The notes: a model not told the origin generated them from the letters alone. A stretch of DNA of 49,280 nucleotides from Phycisphaeraceae bacterium (GCA_019636535.1 JAHBXK010000026.1:1-49280); one strand, 5' to 3'; positions 27,801 through 36,085 are shown, counted from the first letter of the stretch. A program made the numbers and translations.

Positions 27801-28684
27801 AGCCCCTCGACCATGGCCTGGACCTTGATCTCCTCGCGCACCTTCCAGTTGATGAACGACTCGATGTCGGGGTGGTCCATGTCGAGGCAGACCATCTTGG
27901 CAGCGCGACGCGTGGTCCCGCCGCTCTTGATCGCGCCCGCAGCGCGGTCGCCGATCTTGAGCCAACTCATCAGGCCCGAGGACTTGCCGCCGCCGCTGAG
28001 CCGCTCGTTCTCAGCGCGCAGGTGGCTGAAGTTGGTGCCGGTGCCGCTGCCGTACTTGAACAGGCGCGCTTCGCGGACCCAGAGGTCCATGATGCCGCCA
28101 TCGTTCACCAGGTCGTCCGTCACGCTCTGAATGAAGCACGCGTGCGGCTGCGGGTGCGTGTACGCATCCCCCGCCAGGCTCACCTTCCCCGTCTTGGGGT
28201 CCGGCACCCAGTGCCCCTGCGCCGGCCCGCTGATCCCGTACGCCCAGTTCAACCCCGTGTTGAACCACTGCGGCGAGTTCGGCGCCGACATCTGGTGCGT
28301 CATCATGAACGCCAGTTCGTCATAGAACGCCTGCGCATCGTTGGGCGTGTCGAAGTACCCGTGCTTCTCGCCCCAGTGCCGCCAGCACCCGGCGAGGCGG
28401 TGGATCACCTGCCGGGCGGACTTCTCCGGACCCAGCACCGCCTTGCCGTGCTCATCGCGCAGCGGCCGGCCCTGCTGATCGGTCAGCGGCACCCCAGCCT
28501 TCCGGAAGTACTTGCTCACCATGATGTCGGTCGCCAGTTGCGACCACGTCTCCGGCACCTCGGCGTCGTCCATCTGGAAGACGACCGAGCCGTCGGGATT
28601 GGTGATCTTGGAAGACCGCTTCACCCACTTGACGGAGGCGAAGGGGTCGGAACCAGCGGACGTGAACTTGCGAGCGATCTTCAT
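24869..28684 (-). CDS. nrdJ: adenosylcobalamin-dependent (class II) ribonucleotide reductase
   Basis: A 1271-residue reductase that makes deoxynucleotides using coenzyme B12, active with or without oxygen. Recognisable parts: MVSKYFRKAGVP, FKYGSGTGTNFSHLR, GGTTRRAAKMVCLDMDHPDI, the radical/thiol motif NPCSEYMFLDNTACNLASLN, LMDCDTTGIEPDF, and APTGHIRMMAAAQPFISGA. Towards the C-terminus is the TSCPD-like domain (HEGYLTVGLYDDGMPGELFI), a Gly-rich linker encoded by a C-rich tract near 25370, and a zinc ribbon (CDSCG, CYKCLNCGQ). ATG 28684 has GGGAG about 9 bases upstream; longer frames start at 28786. It shares the deoxynucleotide theme with dcd upstream. I see no cobalamin riboswitch. Confidence 0.95.
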   Translation of the reverse strand: MKIARKFTSAGSDPFASVKWVKRSSKITNPDGSVVFQMDDAEVPETWSQLATDIMVSKYFRKAGVPLTDQQGRPLRDEHGKAVLGPEKSARQVIHRLAGCWRHWGEKHGYFDTPNDAQAFYDELAFMMTHQMSAPNSPQWFNTGLNWAYGISGPAQGHWVPDPKTGKVSLAGDAYTHPQPHACFIQSVTDDLVNDGGIMDLWVREARLFKYGSGTGTNFSHLRAENERLSGGGKSSGLMSWLKIGDRAAGAIKSGGTTRRAAKMVCLDMDHPDIESFINWKVREEIKVQAMVEGLKSIASKRGGPADPYTIGETAQRLGLKLDYDFNGEAYATVSGQNSNNSVRIPDEFFDALDTDADWQTFRRTDGDVAKTYKARGLWDQIGYAAWRCADPGVQFDSTINAWHTCPSAGRINASNPCSEYMFLDNTACNLASLNILKFYDSRTREFDVDAYEHAIDLWTIVLEISVLMASYPSREVAELSWKYRTLGLGYANLGAMLMQAGISYDSEEARAVCGCLTSILTGRSYRMSALMAAQLGPFPGFEPERDNMLRVIRNHRLAAHGVSRDETGDGGYENLRIPPVPIDHAVINAGRVNLANAEDLLDHSTRAWDEALSLGDRFGYRNAQVTVIAPTGTIGLLMDCDTTGIEPDFALVKFKKLAGGGYFKIANASVAPALEALGYSDEQTKAILTHLLGTLNVDVLMPGEHTTFRHWLLERGFTDDDIERVNKALPGVFEITFAFNPWTLGDDCLKRCGIDPDRARADMSFNMLRELGLTKDRIAAINDVICGTQTIEGAPHLKDEDLPVFDCANKCGKYGVRFIAPTGHIRMMAAAQPFISGAISKTINLPNEASVEDIKACYRLSWELGLKANALYRDGCKLSQPLSAKVDEEAQDDRKESSSPFVEAKPASSGTSAPAAAAMLATSTSAATVEPTTAAMAREVVERVNEAISEREIPERVVERVVERPMRRRLRDTRASITHKFNIGGHEGYLTVGLYDDGMPGELFITMAKEGSTIGGLMDSLGTAVSVALQYGVPVESLVNKFTHQRFEPAGMTTNRDIPFAKSLVDYIFRWMGMEFIPGYREANIPHRSESATESGGGGGGGGGVRGGAAVRAAIETVNNVPGRTAAAGAFDDDDNLVGAVDLDGAGDSRGAEGNVTEDDDSWDMQESRAERAVLNPGEQPGAKRLVVEVGSERATTTVHVRSASPAGGRSTSVAAVAERTRTVTTVSALSQAASHAQADAPACDSCGSITVRSGTCYKCLNCGQSMGCS

Positions 28685-29015
28685 TCCCAAGAACTCCCGG
28701 CGAAACGCGACATCGCCTCTCAATTGCATACGCCCGAGCAATTCGAATCGCAGCAGGCTTGACGCGCCTGGGGCGACAACGATCACAACTCACAATCAAA
28801 ACTATAATCACTCGTTCAGGATGCTCCAGAAACACCTGAAGACACTTCTGAATGACTCCAAGGATGAACCCTTCTTCAAACGTCAGACCCGATCGATTTA
28901 CGCCTCGAACCGATACATGCTCGAAGCAACGATTTGCATGAACACTCACGCATCCACCGAGATTTGACAGCGTGAGCAAAAAACCTGCACAGATCAGCCA
29001 AGCACGAATCCCCAT
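28452..29015 (-). CDS. doubtful lipoprotein-like frame overlapping the start of nrdJ
   Basis: The frame begins MGIRAWLICAGFLLTLSNLG and then GCVSV, which resembles a lipoprotein signal with lipobox LGGC. GGGGGG lies 4 bases before the ATG. The frame stays open for 187 codons, but the last 77 or so overlap nrdJ in another frame and look like shadow sequence. It may be a degraded gene whose start survives, a short leader gene, or chance. Confidence 0.2.
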   Translation of the reverse strand: MGIRAWLICAGFLLTLSNLGGCVSVHANRCFEHVSVRGVNRSGLTFEEGFILGVIQKCLQVFLEHPERVIIVLIVSCDRCRPRRVKPAAIRIARAYAIERRCRVSPGVLGNEDRSQVHVRWFRPLRLRQVGEAVFQDHQSRRLGRLPDGRRRGAGDVVATGDRHHGEQVLPEGWGAADRSAGPAAAR

Positions 29016-29038
29016 TTAACCCCCCGATCCTGTTTGTA
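28685..29038 (-). promoter_or_regulatory. AT-richer leader between dcd and nrdJ
   Basis: A 354-base spacer, clearly richer in A and T than its neighbours. It contains a stem with arms CTCACGC (28945-28951) and GCGTGAG (28970-28976) around an 18-base loop. No NrdR box or B12 box is recognisable. An open frame from an ATG at 29015 runs through it into nrdJ (listed separately). Confidence 0.4.
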
Positions 29039-29620
29039 CTAGTCTACTTTTGGCAGTGTTAACCCAACTTGATCTTGGTACTTTCCACCTTTATCCGCAT
29101 ACGACACCGCACAGACTCTGTCCGCCTTCAGGAAAATCAACTGCGCGATCCCCTCGTTCGCGTACACCTTTGCCGGCAGCGGCGTCGTGTTGCTGATCTC
29201 CAGCGTGATCTTGCCGCGCCATTCCGGCTCGAGCGGCGTGACGTTCACGATGAGGCCGCAGCGTGCGTAGGTGCTTTTGCCGACGCAGATGACCAGCACG
29301 TCGCGCGGGATGGTGAGCGTCTCAACCGTCTCGCAGAGCGCAAACGAGTTGGGCGGGATGATGACGTGGTCGCCGCCCTCGCCCCCTCTGCCAGCGCAAT
29401 CGACCTCGACGAACAGGTCGGGGCTGAACGCCTTGGGGTCGACCACGGTGATCTGGCCGGTCCGCGGCGTCGGCGTGAAGATCTTGAACTTGCTGCCGAC
29501 GCGGATGTCGTAGCCGTAACTCGAGACGCCGTAACTGATCCGCCCCGGCCGCTTCTCCGCGTTGGCGAAGGGCTCGATGGGGACGAGTTCCCGAATCTGC
29601 GTGTCGCACAGCACCGCCAT
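29039..29620 (-). CDS. dcd: dCTP deaminase
   Basis: A 193-residue trimeric nucleotide enzyme giving dUTP (or dUMP in bifunctional forms). The family motifs are present: [12 protein letters not shown] at the start, [65 protein letters not shown] with the catalytic Glu, and [16 protein letters not shown] 29620 fits the usual N-terminus; an upstream in-frame ATG at 29656 would add 12 residues. It lies upstream of nrdJ on the same strand, linking two dNTP-supply genes. Confidence 0.95.
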   Translation of the reverse strand: MAVLCDTQIRELVPIEPFANAEKRPGRISYGVSSYGYDIRVGSKFKIFTPTPRTGQITVVDPKAFSPDLFVEVDCAGRGGEGGDHVIIPPNSFALCETVETLTIPRDVLVICVGKSTYARCGLIVNVTPLEPEWRGKITLEISNTTPLPAKVYANEGIAQLIFLKADRVCAVSYADKGGKYQDQVGLTLPKVD

Positions 29621-30376
29621 ACCCGATCCGTTCCTTCCTGCCTGCCTGCTGCCCACCGGCCGTCGTGCCGCCGGGCGTGGCTTGCCGCGGCGAATGTTGC
29701 GTGCCCGGAGTTCCGCGTTCGGGCCTGAATCGCGTGCGATCGGCCCGCAATGACCACCTATCCCCGCTGAATCTCGACAAATAGACCTGAATTCCCCCCA
29801 GCCGTCGCGAGCGACAAATCCGAGCGAACGCAGAGCATACCACTACCCATCGTACGTTCAACCGAACTTTGGCCCGAAATATGGTGTAGAAGTTGCGCAC
29901 AACCTGTCACCTGATCGCAAGCGCTTCACGAGCAAGGGGTTGTGGAGATGAATTTTTCTTGAAGGGCGTCCGCTGAGCGATGCCAGAGATTGTGGAAAAG
30001 CGCTTGGATGGTGAACCAAACCCCCACGGCTGGGGGGTTGAGCGAAGCCGACAACCCGCTGCACATGTTCTCCGCCGGGTTGGTGGTTGCTCTTGCAAGC
30101 GACACAAAGCGACACCCGGATCGGCTGGCATGGAGTTGCGACGCGGGGTGTCGGCAGCGCACGCCGGGTGGGGATGGGTGGCGATAGTGACCGACGATGC
30201 CCACGGGTCGAAGGCATTGGACAGCGGACCCGCTTTGGAGTAAGCGGCAACGACGCGCAGCCGGGTTGGCTCTATGTGGGCACGGCCGGCGACCGAGGCC
30301 GCGCCCGAGAAGCGAGCAAGAAGTTGGTTCAGACGGAATGTGGATCAGCGCGCTCGCACACGCCGAACCTGCAAGA
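29621..30376. other. gene-poor region with DnaA-box-like sequences and inverted repeats
   Basis: No convincing gene is seen in these 756 bases between divergent dcd and the FlgI-domain gene. It holds three same-strand DnaA-box-like 9-mers (TGTGGAGAT at 29941, TGTGGAAAA at 29991, TGTGGATCA at 30339), an AT-rich spot near 29950, and two hairpins (AACCCCC/GGGGGTT at 30019-30039; CAACCCG/CGGGTTG at 30052-30082). It may be a regulatory or origin-like region. Confidence 0.35.
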
Positions 30377-32422
30377 ATGCCGCACATGTCACGCCGCCAC
30401 ACAACTTCGTTGATCGCCGATCGAACCGATGCCGGACGGCCGTGCCGGGAGGGCTGCGCCCGTTGGCTCAGTTCGCGCACGCCCGCGCTGGGATTGGTGC
30501 TCGCGGCGGTGATGGCGGTTGCGGGGGTGTGGCCCGTCGGCGGGTGCTCGCAGCAGCGGACCGTGCGACAGTCGGACTATGTGGCGCCCCCGCGCGACGT
30601 GCCGGGCTTCCTGCGCGGCACGATCGGAGCCGAGACGGCGCTCCGCGGGACGGAACCGATCCTGGTCTCGGGGCTCGGGGTGGTGGTCGGGCTGAACGGG
30701 ACGGGCGGGGGAGAGATCTCACCGGCGATCGCACGAACGCTCGAGCGAGAGATGGCGTTGAAGGGGATCGGGAAGGCCTCGGAGGGCGCACTGGCGGGGG
30801 TGACGCCGGAGCAGTTGCTGAGGTCTCGGAACGTGGCGGTGGTGATCGTCGAGGCGCGGCTGGCGCCCGGCGCGCCCAAGCGATCGACGTTCGACGTGTT
30901 CGTGCGGACGCTGCCGGGTTCGAGCGTGACGAGCCTGGAGGGCGGGAAGTTGTGGACGACCGACCTGCGGATCGGCCCCGCGGCGGTGTTCTCGGCGCAA
31001 AAGACGCGGAAACTGGCCGAGGCGGGCGGGGCGGTGTTCATCAACCCCTTTTCCGACACGGGCGGCGGCGCCTCGCTCTCAACCGTCGAAGGGAGCCGCG
31101 TGGCGATGACGCGGACGGTGGGGCGCGTGCTGGACGGCGGCGTGGTGACGGAACCCCTGATGCTCGAGATCGTGCTGGACAATCCGTCTCACTCGCGCGC
31201 GAGGTCGATGGTGAGCGCGATCAACACGCGGTTCCCGGAAGGCCCCGGCGACGACGGGCCGACGGCGCGCGGGCGCGCGGGCGACAGCATCGCGCTGCGC
31301 ATTCCGTCGTCGTACAGGCAGAACCCGGGCGACTTCATCGAGACGGTGCGGTTCCTGCGTGCCGACCAGACGTTCGCGGACGCGGCGGCGCTGCAGTATG
31401 TGCGTGCGCTGAAGGAGCAGCCGGGTTTCTCGCGCGAACTGATGTGGTGCCTCGTGGCGATCGGCGAGAGTGCGCGGAAGCACATCGCGGAGTTGTACGA
31501 CTATCCGGAACTGGCGCCGAGGATGGCGGCGCTCGAGGCGGGCGCGCGGCTGGGCGACCCGAGGACCGTTCGGCCGCTCATCGAGATCGCGCGGTCGGCG
31601 CCGGTCACGGGAATGCGGCTGGCGGCGATCGACCTGCTGGGGCGCATGAACTACAACCCGAACGTGAACGCGGAACTGCGCGAACTGGTGGACGCGCGGG
31701 AACTGGAGATCCGCGTGGCGGCGTACGAGGCGCTGAGCAAACTGCGCGACCGGGCGCTGACGCGGACGGTGATGGCCGGGACGGAGCCGCGGCAACCCAA
31801 GTTCGTGATCGAGCAGGTCCCCTCGACGACGCCGATGATCTACGTGACGCAGCAGGGCGAACCTCGGATCGCGCTGTTCGGCGGGCGATCGACGGACGCC
31901 GACGGTCGGATGCGGATCGAGCCGCTGAAGCTCGAGCGTCCGCTGCTGGTGGCGATGTGGAACGACCGTCTGCTCATGGACGCGGGTTCGTCGGGCGACA
32001 TCCGGCTGCGGTTCAAGGACGATCGGACCGGGCAGACGATGGAGACGGTTGTGCCGGAGACGCTGCCGGAGTTCGTGCAGTTCCTTGCGCACAAGCCGAC
32101 ACCGGAGGATCCGCGGCCCGGGCTGAACCTGAGTTACTCCGACGTGGTCGGCGTGCTTTTCGAGTTGAGCAGGCGCGAGGCGGTGGCGGCGGCGTTCGCG
32201 ACGGAGGAAGACCGCCTGCGGGCGCAGATCTTCGCCGCGGCGGACAACCGCATCATGAGCGAGCGCCCCGAGGACAGCGAGCGCGTGGAGGACATGGCGG
32301 TCCAGGTCTTCCGGCCCGTGGCGACGCCCGGCGGCAGCACCAACGACTCCAAGCCCTCGGCGGCCGACGATTTCCGCAGCCGAATCGTCCCCCTGACCCG
32401 ACCGGCGAAGAAGTCGAACTGA
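30377..32422 (+). CDS. FlgI-domain lipoprotein with HEAT-like repeats
   Basis: A 681-residue protein. The signal peptide ends ...AVAGVWPVGGC, a lipobox-like site. Residues about 70-370 resemble the flagellar P-ring protein FlgI (PILVSGLGVVVGLNGTGGGE, RNVAVVIVEARLAPGAPKRS, SLEGGKLWTTDLR). A helical HEAT-like part follows (LEAGARLGDPRTVRPLIEIA, VAAYEALSKLRDRA), then a C-terminal region of unknown fold. No other flagellar gene is present, and authentic FlgI is about 370 residues and not a lipoprotein. Its job may therefore be a cell-envelope ring or scaffold rather than a flagellum. The start may be ATG 30377 or 30386. Confidence 0.8.
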   Translation: MPHMSRRHTTSLIADRTDAGRPCREGCARWLSSRTPALGLVLAAVMAVAGVWPVGGCSQQRTVRQSDYVAPPRDVPGFLRGTIGAETALRGTEPILVSGLGVVVGLNGTGGGEISPAIARTLEREMALKGIGKASEGALAGVTPEQLLRSRNVAVVIVEARLAPGAPKRSTFDVFVRTLPGSSVTSLEGGKLWTTDLRIGPAAVFSAQKTRKLAEAGGAVFINPFSDTGGGASLSTVEGSRVAMTRTVGRVLDGGVVTEPLMLEIVLDNPSHSRARSMVSAINTRFPEGPGDDGPTARGRAGDSIALRIPSSYRQNPGDFIETVRFLRADQTFADAAALQYVRALKEQPGFSRELMWCLVAIGESARKHIAELYDYPELAPRMAALEAGARLGDPRTVRPLIEIARSAPVTGMRLAAIDLLGRMNYNPNVNAELRELVDARELEIRVAAYEALSKLRDRALTRTVMAGTEPRQPKFVIEQVPSTTPMIYVTQQGEPRIALFGGRSTDADGRMRIEPLKLERPLLVAMWNDRLLMDAGSSGDIRLRFKDDRTGQTMETVVPETLPEFVQFLAHKPTPEDPRPGLNLSYSDVVGVLFELSRREAVAAAFATEEDRLRAQIFAAADNRIMSERPEDSERVEDMAVQVFRPVATPGGSTNDSKPSAADDFRSRIVPLTRPAKKSN

Positions 32423-32425
32423 GCG

Positions 32426-32650
32426 ATGAACTCCTCAGCGCCCAGGTCGGGTCGATCGCGAACGGAGTTTCTCCGTCGGTTGGGGTACTACCTGATGGGG
32501 GTGGCGATCGGCTGCGTGATGCTCGGGATGATCTGGAGCGCTCGGGCACGTCAGGCCGCGGCACGCGGCGGTCAGCAGGCTGCCCCGGTGTCGCCCGCAC
32601 CGACCGAGCAGGCATCGCCCGGCGCTGGTGCGCCGAATAGCCGGCCCTGA
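32426..32650 (+). CDS. small single-pass membrane protein
   Basis: A 74-residue protein starting 3 bases after the FlgI-domain gene, so almost certainly co-transcribed and coupled. It has a basic N-terminus, one transmembrane helix (LGYYLMGVAIGCVMLGMIW, about residues 19-37) and a Pro/Ala/Gln-rich tail. It has no family I recognise. Its position suggests an accessory role to the FlgI-domain lipoprotein. Confidence 0.7.
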   Translation: MNSSAPRSGRSRTEFLRRLGYYLMGVAIGCVMLGMIWSARARQAAARGGQQAAPVSPAPTEQASPGAGAPNSRP

Positions 32651-32657
32651 ACAGCGA

Positions 32658-33197
32658 TCAGGCTCCCCACTCTCCCGCGTAGAGCGTGCGGAAGCCGTGC
32701 GGTTGGCCGTCGCGTGCGGCGATCTCGAAGAGCCGCTTGGCGATCTGTCGGGCGTGCAGCGCATCGTGGGCGGACCATGCGACAAGCAGATCGCCCGCGG
32801 TGATCGGACCGATGCGCGGGTGGTTGTGCGCGACGGCCCAGTCCGGACGCCGATCGGCGAGATCGCGGAGCCAGGCAACGCTCGCACGCCGCTCTCGGAC
32901 GAATGCGTCGAGCACGACAACGAGGTTCTTCTCGTTGTAGCGGTCGCGCGTGGCGCGACTCTCGGGATCGAGGCCGGGCCAGGGCGAGGCGGGGTCTTCC
33001 TGCGTGAGGCGCAGTCGCGTGCGGAAGTCGTCGACCTCCTCGTCGAGCATGTGGCAGCAGATTTCGAGAACCGACCACGCGCCGTGCGGCGGCTTCCACG
33101 TTGCGTCGCGCGGATCGGCCACGCGGGCGAGCGCGGGCAGCACCTCGGCGAAGCGTTCGAGGCGATCGATGATCGGCTTCGGGTCGAACCTGCTCAT
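32658..33197 (-). CDS. DinB-fold protein
   Basis: A 179-residue protein of the DinB/YfiT-like four-helix-bundle superfamily, which binds a divalent metal by three histidines. The pattern fits: WSVLEICCHMLDEEVDDF supplies the first His, and WSAHDALHARQIAKRL supplies two more. Members include thiol-dependent transferases, but most are uncharacterised. It is convergent with the small membrane protein gene (8 bases apart) and lies downstream of an unknown protein gene on its own strand. Confidence 0.8.
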   Translation of the reverse strand: MSRFDPKPIIDRLERFAEVLPALARVADPRDATWKPPHGAWSVLEICCHMLDEEVDDFRTRLRLTQEDPASPWPGLDPESRATRDRYNEKNLVVVLDAFVRERRASVAWLRDLADRRPDWAVAHNHPRIGPITAGDLLVAWSAHDALHARQIAKRLFEIAARDGQPHGFRTLYAGEWGA

Positions 33198-33225
33198 GAC
33201 AACCGCCCGTGCGAGACTCGACGGA

Positions 33226-33948
33226 TCAACTGCTCCCCTTGCGCATCTGCTCGAGGCCTTCCGGGAAGGGGTAGTACGGGAAGACGCCGATCTTGCCCGA
33301 TCGCCACGCGGCGGGCGCGGGGTAGACGTCGCCGCGGAAACCGGACTGGTACATCGTGCGGAGGACGGTCTCGAAACTGGGCTCCTTGCCGTCCGGGCCG
33401 AGAAGGCGGTTGGCGCGGGCGTTCAGGAACGAGACGCTGGCGACGGGCGTGCGCTCACGCCGGCCGCGGAGCATCTTGACGACGGTGGAGAAACCGCGGG
33501 AAAGATCCTCGAGGCTGAAGTGGTCGCGTCCCTTCGGGCGGAGCAAGGCGAGGATCAGGAGCGAGTCGAGGTCGTACTTGAGGACGTACGGCTCGCGGTC
33601 GCGGGCGGCGTGGATCGAGACGGACTCCTGGAACATCTTGGCAAAACTGCTGACCCCGCGGGCGGTCCACTGCGACGTCTGGATGAGGTCGACCAGTTGG
33701 GCGATGATGCCGTGGCTGTTGTCCTCGTCGTTGACGCCGCAGATGACGGCGCGGTAGCGGCCGTCGAGCATGTCGCGGAGCATGTCCTGCCCCCAGAGGA
33801 TGCGGATTCGTTCGAAGGCTCCGGGACCGACGCCCGCGCCGATCGGCCCGGCGGGAAGAAGTGTGACGCGGTCGGGGAACTGCTCGCCGTGCATCAGGGC
33901 GTCGGCGTCATCGTCGTAGAGACGGACGGTGCTTGTGGGGGTGGTCAT
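33226..33948 (-). CDS. conserved-looking protein of unknown function
   Basis: A 240-residue soluble protein I do not recognise. It has no signal peptide or membrane segment. Stretches such as FERIRILWGQDMLRDMLDGR, ICGVNDEDNSHGIIAQLVDL, YVLKYDLDSLLILALLRPKG and VASVSFLNARANRL look well ordered, and the codon usage is native, so it is a real gene. It is 28 bases upstream of the DinB-fold gene on the same strand, so the two are probably co-transcribed. Confidence 0.75.
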   Translation of the reverse strand: MTTPTSTVRLYDDDADALMHGEQFPDRVTLLPAGPIGAGVGPGAFERIRILWGQDMLRDMLDGRYRAVICGVNDEDNSHGIIAQLVDLIQTSQWTARGVSSFAKMFQESVSIHAARDREPYVLKYDLDSLLILALLRPKGRDHFSLEDLSRGFSTVVKMLRGRRERTPVASVSFLNARANRLLGPDGKEPSFETVLRTMYQSGFRGDVYPAPAAWRSGKIGVFPYYPFPEGLEQMRKGSS

Positions 33949-34124
33949 GCGGGATGGTACCCGCCCGCGTTGCTGTTCTTGATCGACCGCCGGCGTGATT
34001 CTCGGGCGTTGATCGGGCGAGCAACGCGGCCCACGGCCGAGCCACGCCGCGCGGCGGCGAGATGGGCTATGGTTTCAATAAACTCTGAAAGTTCGCGTCC
34101 GCAGGACCGATCGCCCTCGAACCC

Positions 34125-35567
34125 ATGAACGACATGACACGCTGCTTCACACCACCGCAGACGCACCCGCACCTCGCCGGCACCGACCGGGGTTTGCTGG
34201 AGGCGGTGGCCGCGGGCGCAGCGCGCCTGACGCCCGAGCAGGGGCTGACGATCTTCCACGAGCTCTCGCTGCACGACCTGGGGCGGTTCGCGGATGCGCG
34301 GTGCAGAACGATCCACGGCGATCGGATCCGGACGTACGTCATCGATCGCAACATCAACTACACCAACGTCTGCAACGCTCGGTGCACGTTCTGCGCTTTC
34401 AGACGCGACGCGGACGACCACGACGCGTACACGCTCGAGCCGTCGGCGATTCACGAGAAGATCGCGGAACTCTCGGCCATCGGCGGGACGCAGATCCTCA
34501 TGCAGGGAGGGATGAACCCGGCCCTCCCGCTGCAGTGGTATCTCGACCTGCTCTCGGGGATCAAGAGCCGGTTCCCGCACATCCACGTCCACGCGTTCAG
34601 CCCGCCGGAGTTTATCGAGTTCGTGCACTTCTTTGACCCGCCGGGTGAGAGCCTTGAAGCCAAGATCCGCTGGGTGATGGTGCGGCTGAAGGAGGCGGGG
34701 CTGGACTCGCTGCCCGGCGGCGGCGGTGAGATTTTCGCGCACCATGTGCGTCGGCGGATCGGGCTGGGCAAGTGCGACGCGACGAGTTGGCTGACGTGCA
34801 TGTACGTGGCGCACACGCTGGGCATGTTCACGAGCGCCACCATGATGTTCGGGCACATCGAGGGGTACGCCGATCGCGTTCAGCACATGGACCTCGTGCG
34901 CCGATGGCAGGATCGGGCGCTCGGCCCCGCCGAAGGGGACAGAGGCCCGATGGGCCACTACAAAGCCTTCATCTCGTGGCCCTTCCAGCGTGAGAACACG
35001 CCGCTCGGACGCGTGCCCGACTGGGGAACGCGCCCGGAGGATCTGGCTTCCGCCGCGGAGTTCCCCGGCGACTTGGTGGCACGGCTCGACGAGTCGCTGA
35101 GCAACGAGGAAGTGCTCGCGCAAGCGCCGGCGTTCGGGAAGCGCGTGCGCATGTCCAGCGCCACCGACTATCTGCGGACGCAGGCGCTGAGCCGTCTGTA
35201 TCTGGACAACATCTACTCGATCGGCGCGAGTTGGGTCACGATGGGCCCCCACGTCGGGCAGGTGGCGCTGGCGTTCGGCGCAAGCGACATGGGCAGCGTG
35301 ATGATGGAGGAGAACGTGGTCTCCTCCGCCGGCACGACGTACTGCCTCGACGAGGCGGTGCTCTGCCGGTTGATCCGCGACGCGGGGTTCACGCCCGCGC
35401 AGCGGAACAACACCTACGACGTGGTAACGGTGCACACCGACACGCCGGTAGCGCCCGATCGACGCGTGACCGACTGGTCGCGGCATCGGGCACGCAAGAT
35501 GCACCAGCAGGCGCCGAAGGCCGTGCAAGCCAGTGTCAGCGCCAAGGCCGTGGCGAGCGCGACCTGA
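34125..35567 (+). CDS. mqnC: cyclic dehypoxanthinyl futalosine synthase
   Basis: A 480-residue radical SAM enzyme of the futalosine route to menaquinone. The 4Fe-4S motif C-x3-C-x2-C is CNARCTFC (Cys83, Cys87, Cys90), after YVIDRNINYTNV. GLDSLPGGGGEIF, TSATMMFGHIEGYADRVQHM and the C-terminal IGASWVTMGPHVGQVALAFG and FGASDMGSVMMEENVV favour MqnC over its paralogue MqnE. The protein is longer than the usual 370-ish residues, partly because of an insertion around 265-330 and a tail. The other mqn genes are not in the window. Confidence 0.9.
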   Translation: MNDMTRCFTPPQTHPHLAGTDRGLLEAVAAGAARLTPEQGLTIFHELSLHDLGRFADARCRTIHGDRIRTYVIDRNINYTNVCNARCTFCAFRRDADDHDAYTLEPSAIHEKIAELSAIGGTQILMQGGMNPALPLQWYLDLLSGIKSRFPHIHVHAFSPPEFIEFVHFFDPPGESLEAKIRWVMVRLKEAGLDSLPGGGGEIFAHHVRRRIGLGKCDATSWLTCMYVAHTLGMFTSATMMFGHIEGYADRVQHMDLVRRWQDRALGPAEGDRGPMGHYKAFISWPFQRENTPLGRVPDWGTRPEDLASAAEFPGDLVARLDESLSNEEVLAQAPAFGKRVRMSSATDYLRTQALSRLYLDNIYSIGASWVTMGPHVGQVALAFGASDMGSVMMEENVVSSAGTTYCLDEAVLCRLIRDAGFTPAQRNNTYDVVTVHTDTPVAPDRRVTDWSRHRARKMHQQAPKAVQASVSAKAVASAT

Positions 35568-35569
35568 GG

Positions 35570-36067
35570 CTAGCGGGCGCCCGTCCTTTCGAGTTTCAGT
35601 TCGAGCGGTCGGCCTCGGAGCGACACGAGCGGCAGCCAGCGATCCCACGCTTCGATGCCGGGCGCTTCGGGCTCGATGTTGACGAACGCCAACTCGCGTG
35701 CGGAGTCGGTCTCGCGTGAACCGCGGTCGGACGGGAGCACGGAGATTCGCGTGAGGCGGCCTTCGATCAGCGTGATGCGTGCCATGCCGAGTTCGTCGGT
35801 GGTTCGGCGATGCTCGGACGGGCCGGAGCGACCGAAGATCGTGTCGACCGAGAGCGGGTGGTCGCGCGACTTCGATTGAACGACCAGCGTGGCCCCAACC
35901 ACGGGCTCCGCCGACTCGACATCACGCACGGACACGACCGCCGCGACGCTGCCCGGCCCGCCGCACCCCGACAGGGCAGCGAGCGAGAGAAAGACGGCCG
36001 AGACCCCGACAACGGCACGTCCGATCATGCTCGCGGGTGCGGGTCGTGGTCTTCGTCGATGCCCCAT
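35570..36067 (-). CDS. lipoprotein with carboxypeptidase-regulatory-like domain
   Basis: A 165-residue lipoprotein: Arg-rich start, hydrophobic stretch, and a good lipobox in LSLAALSGC. The mature part resembles a carboxypeptidase regulatory-like or similar beta-sandwich (VVSVRDVESAEPVVGATLVV, DELGMARITLIEGRLTRI). It probably sits in the outer membrane or periplasm; function unknown. ATG 36067 has CGGAG 8 bases upstream; ATG 36028 is an alternative. It converges with mqnC 2 bases apart. Confidence 0.78.
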   Translation of the reverse strand: MGHRRRPRPAPASMIGRAVVGVSAVFLSLAALSGCGGPGSVAAVVSVRDVESAEPVVGATLVVQSKSRDHPLSVDTIFGRSGPSEHRRTTDELGMARITLIEGRLTRISVLPSDRGSRETDSARELAFVNIEPEAPGIEAWDRWLPLVSLRGRPLELKLERTGAR

Positions 36068-36085
36068 CCGGTCAACTCCGAGCGG

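Noticed and set aside
25421..28762. A very long open frame on the plus strand, antisense to nrdJ
   Set aside because: GC-rich codons leave the opposite strand free of stops. The predicted protein is low-complexity and lacks any motif, while nrdJ is unmistakable.
28685..29038. Cobalamin riboswitch before the B12-dependent reductase
   Set aside because: No B12 box (GCCACTG-like) or matching architecture was found.
29980..30243. An 87-codon plus-strand frame in the gene-poor region
   Set aside because: No Shine-Dalgarno, odd composition and no recognisable motif; the hairpins and repeats in it point to non-coding DNA.
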